A stretch of 11,309 nt of DNA from positions 1 through 11,309 of the forward strand of contig JAFWCP010000347.1 of assembly GCA_017536845.1 (NCBI GenBank), in the 5' to 3' direction. Numbering within the stretch: position 1 is the stretch's first letter; each line of letters begins with the position of its first letter. Both the position numbers and the translations under genes were made by a program. This DNA is from Solobacterium sp. (lineage in GTDB: Bacteria > Bacillota_I > Bacilli_A > Erysipelotrichales > Erysipelotrichaceae). Shown here piece by piece: positions 1 through 5,936 of this stretch. The notes under the pieces are model-generated. The model was given only the letters and a program-made list of their open reading frames with translations, searched no databases and was not told the origin of the DNA.

Positions 1-242
1 CGAAGTACGGCAAGAGCGCAGCCCAGGTCGTCCTGAAATGGAATGTGCAGAGAGGCGTTGTTATCCTGCCCAAGAGCACAAAACCGGCAAGAATGATTGA
101 AAATAAAGACCTCTTCGACTTCACACTGACCGATGAGGAAATGGAGCAGATCACAGCGAAATCGCTGGATCATTCCGAAATCATCAACCACTTTGATCCG
201 AAACTTGTTCAGTTCCTGAACAGAAGGAATATTCATGACTGA
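1..242 (+). CDS. Aldo/keto reductase, C-terminal part (5' end outside window)
   Basis: This is the last 79 codons of an NAD(P)H-dependent aldo/keto reductase; the reading frame enters from the left edge at base 3. The tail shows the family's C-terminal signature: a KYGKSAAQVVLKWNVQ helix, then the beta strand GVVILPKS (the lysine and serine belong to the NADPH phosphate-binding region), then IENKDLFDFTLTDEEMEQI, the conserved helix before the C-terminal loop. Such enzymes reduce aldehydes and ketones in the cytosol. The catalytic Asp-Tyr-Lys-His tetrad lies upstream and cannot be checked. The stop is 10 bases before the next gene, whose SD box follows directly, so the two are probably co-transcribed. 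A degraded relative of this tail appears near 1600-1780. The family call is firm; the substrate is unknown. Confidence 0.9.
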   Translation, partial: KYGKSAAQVVLKWNVQRGVVILPKSTKPARMIENKDLFDFTLTDEEMEQITAKSLDHSEIINHFDPKLVQFLNRRNIHD

Positions 243-247
243 GGAGG
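241..247 (+). promoter_or_regulatory. Shine-Dalgarno box deciding the start at 253
   Basis: GAGGAGG, 5 bases upstream of ATG 253. It overlaps the aldo/keto reductase stop codon by two bases, which favours coupled translation of the two genes and rules against the in-frame ATG at 235. Confidence 0.8.
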
Positions 248-252
248 AACCC

Positions 253-615
253 ATGAAGGAAAAACTGTTTGCATTATCCGACGCATTCTGGAATGCGATG
301 AAGAACAGGGATGGCGAAACGATGTATGCAATCGCTGATCCGGCATGCACATTTGTGCACATCGGTGTTAATGCGAGCCTTGACAAGGAAGTGAAATACT
401 ATACAGACGGCATCTTCCAGCCGACAGAGATCACTGTCCATAACCGCGAACTGCATGCCTTCGGCGATACCGCCATCGTGCTGACAGACGTCGACTACGG
501 ACTGATGCTGAATGGAAGTCCCACAACCCATCATTTCATGGTGACGGAAGTCTACCAGAATCAGAAAGAGGACTGGAAACTGATCCAGTTCACATTCACG
601 GCTCTCGTTCACTGA
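253..615 (+). CDS. NTF2-like / SnoaL-type small protein (DUF4440-like)
   Basis: A 120-residue protein of the NTF2-like cone fold, a class that includes ketosteroid-isomerase-like and DUF4440 proteins. The pattern is an N-terminal helix (FALSDAFWNAMKNRD), then ACTFVHIG near residue 32, a second helix region, and alternating strands ending in DWKLIQFTFTAL, the usual final strand of the fold. The length is normal for the family. I chose the ATG at 253 over an in-frame ATG at 235 because a perfect GAGGAGG sits 5 bases before it, and the upstream start would overlap the aldo/keto reductase stop without an SD. It lies in one unit with the aldo/keto reductase and is followed by a terminator. No catalytic residue can be assigned, and the biochemical role is unknown. 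Confidence 0.82.
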   Translation: MKEKLFALSDAFWNAMKNRDGETMYAIADPACTFVHIGVNASLDKEVKYYTDGIFQPTEITVHNRELHAFGDTAIVLTDVDYGLMLNGSPTTHHFMVTEVYQNQKEDWKLIQFTFTALVH

Positions 616-621
616 ATACTC

Positions 622-645
622 AAGGTCAGCACCGGCTGGCCTTTT
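622..645 (+). terminator. Intrinsic terminator after the NTF2-like gene
   Basis: AAGGTCAGC pairs with GCTGGCCTT across the 4-base loop ACCG (9 bp, one G-U), and the right arm runs into TTTTG. It lies 7 bases past the NTF2-like stop. It separates the aldo/keto reductase unit from the esterase, or attenuates read-through into it. The esterase SD begins only six bases later, so any separate esterase promoter would have to overlap this region; none is obvious. Confidence 0.65.
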
Positions 646-650
646 GTAAA

Positions 651-658
651 AAAGGAGG
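651..658 (+). promoter_or_regulatory. Shine-Dalgarno box supporting a TTG start
   Basis: AAAGGAGG with a 5-base spacer before TTG 664. No in-frame ATG lies near this box, so the strong SD is the main evidence that the esterase starts at TTG. Confidence 0.75.
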
Positions 659-663
659 AATCA

Positions 664-1536
664 TTGACATATACAAGGAAAACAGAAATCAGAGAAGTGA
701 TCAATGATCCTGTCTTTAAGGGAAAAGGAAGGCTGCTGTTCCCGGTTCATAGAGGATACATGTCCGGCAGCACCCTTGGATCACTGGATCTGACATGGTA
801 CTCGGAGATTGACCCGGACATGACAGTCACCATATGCAATTCCCTGAAGGAAAGGACCCAAAGAGGTGAAGAGATCTTCTTTGACATCTGCAGTGAAGAA
901 GAAAAGAAGAAAGATCCCCAGAAAAACAATACCGGCCTCTGGTACTTCAAAGGAAAACCGGGAAACCGGTTCGCGGTATGCAGTGCCGGCGGCGGCTTTG
1001 CCTATGTCGGTGCCATGCATGACAGCTTTCCTCATGCGTATACGCTGACACAGAAAGGATATCATGCCTTTGCTCTGATCTACAGGCCCGGGGCGCAGAC
1101 CGCCTGTGAAGATCTGGCAAGAGCGATCGCGTTCATCTTTGAGCACGCGGAAGAACTGCAGGTCAATACGGACTGCTATTCCCTATGGGGAGGCAGCGCC
1201 GGGGCAAGGATGGCAGCCTGGCTGGGATCCTGCGGCACAGTTGCCTTCGGGGAAAAAGCATATCCCAATGCCGGAACAGTGGTCATGCAGTATACGGGCC
1301 TTGGTGAAGTCTTCGGCAATGAACCGCCGACGTATAACTGTGTGGGAACAGATGACTGGATTGCTTCATACGAAACGATGGAAAGAAGGATAGACAGGAT
1401 CAGAAGAAACGGCACAGATGCCATGATTGAAGTTTTCCCCGGGCTGGGACACGGGTTCGGCCTTGGGACGAATACAGCAGCAGAACGATGGTTCAGCAAT
1501 GCCGTCAGCTTCTGGGAAAGACAGATGGAAAAATGA
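664..1536 (+). CDS. Alpha/beta-hydrolase, acetyl-esterase / BD-FAE-like
   Basis: A 290-residue cytosolic serine hydrolase of the alpha/beta fold. The motifs run in family order. SAGGGFAYVG at residues 108-117 fits the oxyanion-hole loop (HGGG-like in related esterases). GGSAGARMAAW has the nucleophile Ser178 in a G-x-S-x-G elbow. An acid candidate is Asp230 or Asp231 in VGTDDWI. His263 lies in GLGHGFG near the C-terminus. The closing HGFGLG...AERWFSNAVSFWERQM pattern resembles carbohydrate acetyl-esterase-like proteins (BD-FAE family). There is no signal peptide. The first 100 residues are a less typical extension with a charged EEEKKKDPQKNN stretch. Translation starts at TTG, set by a strong SD. 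It probably deacylates small esters; the substrate is unknown. Confidence 0.85.
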   Translation: MTYTRKTEIREVINDPVFKGKGRLLFPVHRGYMSGSTLGSLDLTWYSEIDPDMTVTICNSLKERTQRGEEIFFDICSEEEKKKDPQKNNTGLWYFKGKPGNRFAVCSAGGGFAYVGAMHDSFPHAYTLTQKGYHAFALIYRPGAQTACEDLARAIAFIFEHAEELQVNTDCYSLWGGSAGARMAAWLGSCGTVAFGEKAYPNAGTVVMQYTGLGEVFGNEPPTYNCVGTDDWIASYETMERRIDRIRRNGTDAMIEVFPGLGHGFGLGTNTAAERWFSNAVSFWERQMEK

Positions 1537-1599
1537 CAGAAAAAATCAGGCTGAACAGCATCAATCCTGCAACAAAGGTCAGGAACCATCAGCTGCCAG

Positions 1600-1780
1600 G
1601 GCGATGAGGCCAAAGCGGGACTCAGAGTTGTACAGGGTTCCTGAGCGCCGGGCCATATTGAAGAAAACGCGAAGGTGTCTGACTTCAGCCTGACAGATGA
1701 AGAAACGGACCTGATTGCTGCTTAGAACAGACATGGACCATTCTGCAAGGTGACGGAAGAATTTGATGGCTGTGACCAGA
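1600..1780 (+). pseudogene. Decayed aldo/keto reductase C-terminal fragment
   Basis: In the frame beginning at 1600 the sequence reads GDEAKAGLRVVQGS, a stop (1642-1644), then APGHIEENAKVSDFSLTD and EETDLIAA, then a stop at 1723-1725. This aligns with the tail of the reductase at the left edge (GKSAAQVVLKWNVQ...IENKDLFDFTLTDEEMEQITA), with the PKS strand deleted. In another frame MDHSAR follows at 1733-1750, matching SLDHSE of the intact copy, so at least one frameshift is present. The upstream two thirds of such a gene are missing. I read it as the remnant of a second aldo/keto reductase gene beside the esterase. The alignment was made by eye. Confidence 0.65.
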
Positions 1781-1999
1781 TGCAGTTTTGTGGAAAGGCA
1801 AATCCAACGGCATCAGGAAAACCCCTGCCGCATTGAAGGAACAGTATGAATACCCGGACTGCCATCCCGGTTTTTGACTGTCCTGCCTTCAGCCGCCGTT
1901 TTCGACTCCGGTATCAAAGGATAAAATGATTGCAGATTGTTATGCTATCAATGTACAGGATATTCGTCCGAAATCCGTACATGATGGAAAGGAGCGACG
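1776..1999 (+). other. Gene-poor stretch before the lipoprotein
   Basis: No complete gene is seen. A 33-codon open frame without a start (1776-1877) reads LWKGKSNGIRKTPAALKEQ, then YEYPDCHPGF and a stop. It looks protein-like and may be the end of another dead gene, but I do not recognise the family. The rest, up to the SD of the lipoprotein (AAGGAG, 1989-1994), shows no convincing promoter boxes. Confidence 0.4.
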
Positions 2000-3034
2000 A
2001 TGAAAAAACAGATTTGCACGATCCTGGCAGCAGGCATGCTTTGCGTGCTGACGGCATGCGGGGAAACACAATCCCCCGGCACCGTGTCATCTACAGCAGC
2101 GGAATGGACCCGCCATGGCTACTATGCGGACAACAGCAGCAACACGCTTTCGATCATCTGGATGGAAGATGTGGATGAACCCGGCTGGTATGTCAGTGTG
2201 ATGCTTGGTGAATACCCGGATGATGGTTCCTATGGCGGCACCGTGCCCCAGGTCGGCAATTCCCTGCATGGGACAATTACGGACATTGACGGCAAAAGCC
2301 TGACTGTTACCGTCACCGAAGAAGGCACAGACGGGATGCAGATGGAAGTAGAAGGCGGCGAAACCTATCACTTTTCAGTCCTTGACCTGCCGGCTGCAGA
2401 GATCTTTGTGACGATCAATACGGAAGGCTGGGGCAATATCGACTATGCCGAAGGGGAAGAAGCGCCGGAGATTGATTATGAGAATCCTTACCAGTCTTCG
2501 CAGATCGCCCTTGGTGAAGCAGCAACGTATACCTTTGCGGCATGGCCGAAAACCGGAAATGTGTTTGTCAAGTGGACGAAGAACGGGGAAGATTTCTCAG
2601 CTGAACCGCAGATTACCGTACTGTTGGATGAGAGTGCAGACTATGTTGCAGTATTTGAAGCAGACCCTGACTGGGTGAATCCGATTTCACCGTATGTCGG
2701 CAGTTACCAGAGCGGCAGAACAAATGCGGAAGTCATGGCATTTATGGAAAATGAAGCATGGATCACCATCAGCTGGGCCATCAGCAGTGAAGAGGTGACA
2801 ACCTGGCTCATCGTCGGCAGCCTGGACCCGGAAACCGGAACCATTACATACAGCGGCTCTTCCAAAACAAATGCTGTCTATGATGAAGAGGGTAATATCA
2901 AAAACGAGGAACAGGTTTACGAAGACGGCACCGGAACCATCACATTCCATGAAGACGGCACCTTTACCTGGCATGAAGACCAGTCGGAAACAGGTGAAGA
3001 CCTGGTGTTTGAACCGCTTCCGGATCAGGAGTAA
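2000..3034 (+). CDS. Membrane-anchored lipoprotein with an InlB-type central repeat
   Basis: A 344-residue protein with a clear lipoprotein signal: MKKQ, a hydrophobic core, then lipobox LTAC with Cys20 as the lipidated residue, so it is anchored outside the cytoplasmic membrane. Residues about 35-130 form a beta-rich unit (SNTLSIIWMEDV...GWYVSVML). Residues about 136-221 (VTINTEGWGNIDY...VFVKWTKNGEDF...YVAVFEAD) have the pattern of a divergent InlB B-repeat, a small beta-grasp-like surface module. Residues about 234-330 are a second beta-rich unit with GTITFHEDGTFTW. The outer units share features such as a W-x-V/I strand, an acidic turn and TGTIT, and may be duplicates. The start is supported by AAGGAG 5 bases upstream. 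The stop lies 6 bases before the flavodoxin, so both are likely co-transcribed. Function unknown. Confidence 0.85.
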   Translation: MKKQICTILAAGMLCVLTACGETQSPGTVSSTAAEWTRHGYYADNSSNTLSIIWMEDVDEPGWYVSVMLGEYPDDGSYGGTVPQVGNSLHGTITDIDGKSLTVTVTEEGTDGMQMEVEGGETYHFSVLDLPAAEIFVTINTEGWGNIDYAEGEEAPEIDYENPYQSSQIALGEAATYTFAAWPKTGNVFVKWTKNGEDFSAEPQITVLLDESADYVAVFEADPDWVNPISPYVGSYQSGRTNAEVMAFMENEAWITISWAISSEEVTTWLIVGSLDPETGTITYSGSSKTNAVYDEEGNIKNEEQVYEDGTGTITFHEDGTFTWHEDQSETGEDLVFEPLPDQE

Positions 3035-3040
3035 GGAAGC

Positions 3041-3514
3041 ATGAAAAAGGTACTTGTCACGTATTTCAGCGCCGGCGGTGTCACCGCAAAGGTCGCAAAG
3101 CGTCTTGCGGAGGCAATCAATGCCGACCTGTGTGCCATTGAACCGGCTCAGCCGTATACCAGAAAAGACCTGAACTGGCTGAATCCGAAAAGCCGCTCAT
3201 CGGTGGAAATGAAAGACCGGAACAGCCGTCCGGCCATGCTGAAGGCGGTGGATGTTTCCGGCTATGACGTGGTGTTTGTCGGTTTTCCCATCTGGTGGTA
3301 CCGGGAGCCTTCCATCATCGATACGTTTATGGAAACGGCTGACCTGAAAGGAAAGACGGTCATTCCCTTTGCAACTTCCGGCAGCAGCGGCATGGGGGAT
3401 ACAAGGGGTAATCTGCAGGCATTGGCGCCTGCTGCAGATGTCAGGGAAGGATGCCGTTTTTCGGCGCGTGTTTCTGCAGAAGAACTGAGAAACCGGGCGT
3501 CTGCGTGGCTGTAA
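3041..3514 (+). CDS. Flavodoxin, FMN-binding electron carrier
   Basis: A 157-residue flavodoxin-fold protein (Flavodoxin_4-like). It begins VLVTYFSAGGVTAKVAKRLA, the first strand and FMN-phosphate loop (FSxxGxT, residues 9-15). It continues with the DLNWLNPKSRSSVEMKDR block typical of this subfamily, then GFPIWWYREPSIIDTF (residues 81-96), the aromatic loop that stacks on the isoalloxazine, and PFATSGSSGMG (109-119), the second flavin loop. Length and motif spacing are normal and there is no signal peptide, so it is cytosolic. It carries electrons between a reductase and an unidentified partner. It follows the lipoprotein gene by 6 bases and ends before a terminator. A second intact copy (5937) and a dead copy (4589) lie nearby. 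Confidence 0.92.
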   Translation: MKKVLVTYFSAGGVTAKVAKRLAEAINADLCAIEPAQPYTRKDLNWLNPKSRSSVEMKDRNSRPAMLKAVDVSGYDVVFVGFPIWWYREPSIIDTFMETADLKGKTVIPFATSGSSGMGDTRGNLQALAPAADVREGCRFSARVSAEELRNRASAWL

Positions 3515-3517
3515 ATC

Positions 3518-3561
3518 AAACGGGATTTCTGCATGCTGTGAGGCTTCGAAGTCCCGTTTTT
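3518..3561 (+). terminator. Intrinsic terminator after the first flavodoxin
   Basis: AAACGGGA pairs perfectly with TCCCGTTT; the stem extends inward by TTTC/GAAG with one G-U pair. The right arm ends in TTTTT. It lies 3 bases past the flavodoxin stop and closes the lipoprotein-flavodoxin unit. Confidence 0.8.
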
Positions 3562-3655
3562 ATATGGATGAAGAAGTGCTGATAAAAGGGCGAAGAGCTG
3601 CAGAGGGAATGCAGAGTTAATATGATTCACGGTTAATTATCTTAAGGAAAAGGTG

Positions 3656-3713
3656 TTATACATTTCCACAAATCACATAAAATGCCTGCTCGGGGAAAAA
3701 TATAACTGATTTT
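3656..3713 (+). repeat. Direct repeat, copy A (about 58 bp)
   Basis: Begins TTATACATTTCCAC and contains GGGAAAAATATAAC. By hand, about 47 of 59 aligned positions match copy B at 4900-4958. The two share an identical first 14 bases, have one indel in the A-run, and differ mostly by transitions. Copy A sits upstream of the repeat-bearing relic gene and 95 bases past the flavodoxin terminator. Confidence 0.8.
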
Positions 3714-3724
3714 AGGATTTGTGA

Positions 3725-4207
3725 GGCTTTAATGACCTTGGCCGGAAAACGGCAGAAACACCCAAGTCGGCAGAGAAAATACCCAAGTCAGCGAAGAAAA
3801 TACCCAAGTCGCCGAAGAAAATACCCAAGTCGGCGAAGAAAATACCCAAGTCAGCGAAGAAAATACCCAAGTCGGCGAAGAAAATACCCAAGTCGGCGAA
3901 GAAAATACCCAAGTCGGCGGAGAAAATACCCAAGTCGGCGGAAGGAATACCCAAGTCGCTGGAGAAAATACCCAAGTCGGCAGAGAAAAAGAATACAATC
4001 CAAGCAGATAAGAATAATGCAGTTGAACGTATTTTAGAGTACTGTTATGAGCCAAAAAGAATATCAGAAATAGCTGACTTTTTGGGATATAAGGAAAGGA
4101 AAAGCGTTAGAAAGTATTTGAATTTGCTTTTGAAACAGGGTCGAATGGCTATGACAATACCTGAAAAGCCAACAAGTAGATTCCAAAAATACATTACAAT
4201 TAAATAA
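3725..4207 (+). pseudogene. Relic C-terminus of an AlbA_2/RecG-like ATP-binding regulator
   Basis: From 4025 to the stop at 4205-4207 the sequence encodes ERILEYCYEPKRISEIADFL, a winged-helix core (GYKERKSVRKYLNLLLKQGR), and AMTIPEKPTSRFQKYITIK. From family knowledge this is the C-terminal winged helix of AlbA_2-domain ATP-binding proteins (often annotated as RecG-like helicases or transcriptional regulators), which ends in xTIPxKPxSxxQKY. In that family a run of TQV repeats precedes the winged helix. Here eleven NTQVGEE-type units precede it, but in a different frame (frame of 3757, versus 4025). The frame of 4025 is open from 3725 but reads the array as KIPKSA and has no start. One extra base, for instance in the A-run at 3986-3990, would explain the shift. 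The N-terminal DNA-binding and ATPase parts are absent. Confidence 0.7.
3757..3987 (+). repeat. Eleven tandem 21-bp repeats
   Basis: Eleven units of 21 bp, consensus AATACCCAAGTCGGCGAAGA plus A, with few substitutions (GGC/AGC/GCC/GCT at the G/S/A codon; GAA/GGA/AGA later). In the frame of 3757 each unit reads NTQV-(G/S/A)-(E/G/R)-(E/R). The array has no stop codon in any of the six frames, which creates long spurious reading frames on both strands. The 21-bp period changes copy number without shifting frame. Confidence 0.95.
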
Positions 4208-4585
4208 CTGCTAATAGGTAGTTGTAAATTATTTTGAAAATCTTGTTCAACACCTCAGTGATCGTACGCTTGTTTCTTCTATGATAAAACAGTTGAGATA
4301 GTTGATATAGGTGAACAGATTTTCATTATCAGAACTTCAGGGCTGGTTATGTGATTGTCATAACTGCCTCGTATTACAGTACATCCGGAAGATACTAGGC
4401 AGGTGTTTGAAAGTGGCATAATCGCTTAAATCATATATAGAAATCCTTTGTGAAACAGCGACGATATAAGCTTATTTAAAATAAGAAACCCAAAATATGG
4501 GTTTTCGGGCGAGTCAATCGACGCGCTTTAAGGGGAATTAGACATGCTGAATGATCTGAGGATTTGTAATGTTGTGAATGTCTAA
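4208..4585. other. AT-rich gene-free stretch with palindromes
   Basis: No supportable gene. Short open pieces exist (for example VHPEDTRQVFESGIIA and a stop, ending near 4431), but none is recognisable. It contains several inverted repeats. GTTATG/CATAAC lie at 4346-4351 and 4359-4364. ATAAGCTTAT is at 4466-4475 and CTTATTT-A-AAATAAG at 4471-4485. AAACCC/GGGTTT flank a 7-base loop at 4486-4504. GCGAGTC-AATC-GACGCGC, with one mismatch, is at 4508-4525. Base composition is clearly more AT-rich than the flanking genes. It is most likely decayed DNA between two relics. Confidence 0.5.
4466..4506. repeat. Cluster of adjoining palindromes
   Basis: Three symmetric elements adjoin or overlap: ATAAGCTTAT, CTTATTTAAAATAAG and GAAACCC-AAAATAT-GGGTTTTC. 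The last could act as a weak terminator on the + strand (stem followed by TTTTC). Function unknown. Confidence 0.5.
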
Positions 4586-4588
4586 TCA

Positions 4589-4708
4589 GAAATCGCTGTC
4601 GATCTTTCAATCATTGAATAGGTCCAGCTGCTTACCAGAAATGATCTGAACTGGTTGGATCAAAAAGGACGTTCATAAATTAAAATGAAGAGTCAAAACA
4701 ATAGTGCG
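4589..4708 (+). pseudogene. Flavodoxin pseudogene fragment
   Basis: In the frame of 4589 the sequence reads EIAVDLSIIE, a stop (4619-4621), VQLLTRNDLNWLDQKGRS, a stop (4676-4678), then IKMKSQNNSA. This lines up residue by residue with the intact flavodoxin at 3041 (AINADLCAIEPAQPYTRKDLNWLNPKSRSSVEMKDRNSRPA), including the diagnostic DLNWL block. Two in-frame stops and the loss of the FMN loop and the whole C-terminal half show it is dead. The base composition has drifted toward AT. A hairpin and repeat B follow it, just as a terminator and repeat A follow the intact gene. Confidence 0.85.
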
Positions 4709-4760
4709 GTCTTTCACAGATTTATGCGAACATTCGTATAAACTGTAATAGAAAGCACAA

Positions 4761-4786
4761 GGGTTTTCACAAAGACAGGGAAACCC
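4761..4786 (+). terminator. Hairpin, possible decayed terminator
   Basis: GGGTTTTC pairs with GGAAACCC (8 bp including one G-U) across a 10-base loop, followed by GTTTCCTT. It stands after the flavodoxin pseudogene where the intact gene has its terminator. The U-run is poor. Confidence 0.4.
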
Positions 4787-4899
4787 GTTTCCTTATCCAC
4801 ATGATTGTTCATGTTCGTAAAAAGGCTATCCTCGAATCTGCCGGCAGAAGATCATAGGGTATCTGTTGTGTTCCGGAATCGCAGAACCGGAAAAAATCA

Positions 4900-4958
4900 T
4901 TATACATTTCCACGAACCATACAAAATATCTGTTCAGGGAAAAAATATAACGAGTTTT
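4900..4958 (+). repeat. Direct repeat, copy B (about 59 bp)
   Basis: Partner of copy A at 3656-3713; begins with the same TTATACATTTCCAC and holds GGGAAAAAATATAAC. It lies 56 bases before the NlpC/P60 start, so the repeat may derive from that gene's leader or promoter region. Confidence 0.8.
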
Positions 4959-5014
4959 CCGGCTGAACCATGGGTGATAAACTGTCATCTGAAATCCTGT
5001 GAAAGGAAAAGAAT

Positions 5015-5893
5015 ATGAAAGAAAAACGGATACGTTCAGACATTCAGAAAGAAAACAGGAAGTCTTTTCGTCTTCCTTCCCTCAACATACACGGAACCCC
5101 AGGCATCCGGACGCTTTGGAATTTCCTCCTGACGGCTTTGGAACCGGTCGGGAAAACCCTGTATGTGTACGGCGGGGGCTGGAATGAAGAAGATACCGGT
5201 GCCTCCCGGCAGGCCTGCAGCCTTGGCATTGAGGAAGAATGGGTCCGCTTCTTTGCTGATCATGACGAGAATTACAGCTATCTGGATATACCCGGTCCCA
5301 AAGAAGGTTCTCCCGCACGCAATCCATACGGATATGCAGGACTGGACTGTTCGGGCTATGTGGGATGGGCTTTGTACAGCACGCTGGAAACAGAAAACCA
5401 TTTGCCGGGATATGTCACGGAAGCTTCCGTGATGGCAGATTGGCTGGCAGAAAGAGGCTGGGGTTCCTGTTTGAAACAGGAAGACATCACAGCTGATGAC
5501 CTTCATCCCGGCGACATTGTAAGCATGTCTTCCCATGTCTGGATTTCCCTTGGCGCATGTGCTGACGGCAGTGCTGTCATCCTGCATTCTTCGCCAACCG
5601 ACAGCCGCAGCGGCCATCCCGGCGGCGGGGTGCAGATCAGCGCCGTCGGCAGGGATGAAGGCTGTCAGGCATACCGCCTGACAGAACGGTATATGGCGGG
5701 ATATTTCCCGGCCTGGCATGAAAGATATCCTGTCCGGCTGTGTGATCCGGCCGTCTATTTCAAAGCCAAAGGCATTTTCAGATGGGAAACAGGAGAAAGA
5801 GGAATCCTCAGGGATCCTGAATCGGTTTCGGCCATGGATCCGGAAGTTTTGCTGAAAAGGCTGTTCAGACAATATGGTCAAAACGGTTTATGA
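5015..5893 (+). CDS. NlpC/P60-type cysteine hydrolase without signal peptide
   Basis: A 292-residue protein with an NlpC/P60-like papain fold, the class that cuts gamma-D-Glu to diamino-acid bonds in cell-wall peptides. The YVYGGGW strand (residues 50-56) is the usual lead-in. GLDCSGYVGWALY carries the catalytic Cys112. HPGDIVSMSSHVWISLG carries His174, and ILHSSP (His191) fits the third polar residue. About 55 residues separate YGGGW from DCSG, longer than in compact family members. The N-terminus (MKEKRIRSDIQKENRKSF) is highly charged with no hydrophobic segment, so there is no visible export signal; that is odd for a wall hydrolase. The start is supported by AAAGGA 7 bases upstream. It is first in a probable operon with flavodoxin, nitroreductase and lipase. 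A cytosolic peptide- or amide-cleaving role is possible. Confidence 0.82.
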   Translation: MKEKRIRSDIQKENRKSFRLPSLNIHGTPGIRTLWNFLLTALEPVGKTLYVYGGGWNEEDTGASRQACSLGIEEEWVRFFADHDENYSYLDIPGPKEGSPARNPYGYAGLDCSGYVGWALYSTLETENHLPGYVTEASVMADWLAERGWGSCLKQEDITADDLHPGDIVSMSSHVWISLGACADGSAVILHSSPTDSRSGHPGGGVQISAVGRDEGCQAYRLTERYMAGYFPAWHERYPVRLCDPAVYFKAKGIFRWETGERGILRDPESVSAMDPEVLLKRLFRQYGQNGL

Positions 5894-5936
5894 TGGCAAT
5901 GGACATCATATATAATGGCTCCAGGAGGATTTAAAC

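Larger units (their letters stand above)
4709..5014. other. Gene-free stretch before the NlpC/P60 gene
   Basis: Contains no gene I can support. It holds a hairpin (4761-4786), direct repeat B (4900-4958) and the leader and SD (AAAGGA, 5002-5007) of the NlpC/P60 gene. The operon promoter should lie here, but no convincing -35/-10 pair was found; TATAAC at 4945-4950 inside repeat B lacks a recognisable -35 at 17 bases. Confidence 0.5.

Noticed and set aside
235..252. Upstream ATG for the NTF2-like gene
   Set aside because: It overlaps the preceding stop and has no SD, while ATG 253 has a perfect one.
3757..3987. CRISPR-like array
   Set aside because: The units are contiguous 21-bp repeats with no spacers, and no cas genes are present.
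3712..4055. Long reading frames on the - strand (LGIFFAD-type and TWVFSS-type repeats) and the + strand YPSRRRK frame over the 21-bp array
   Set aside because: They arise because the 21-bp unit lacks stops in every frame; only the NTQV reading and the following winged helix match a known family pattern.
5036..5881. 281-codon - strand reading frame opposite the NlpC/P60 gene
   Set aside because: The + strand has clear catalytic motifs and an SD; the - strand translation shows no family pattern.
5888..5916. TTATGA-17-TATAAT as a promoter for the second flavodoxin
   Set aside because: The -10 is perfect, but the start point would fall on the SD itself and the -35 is weak; co-transcription from upstream is simpler.
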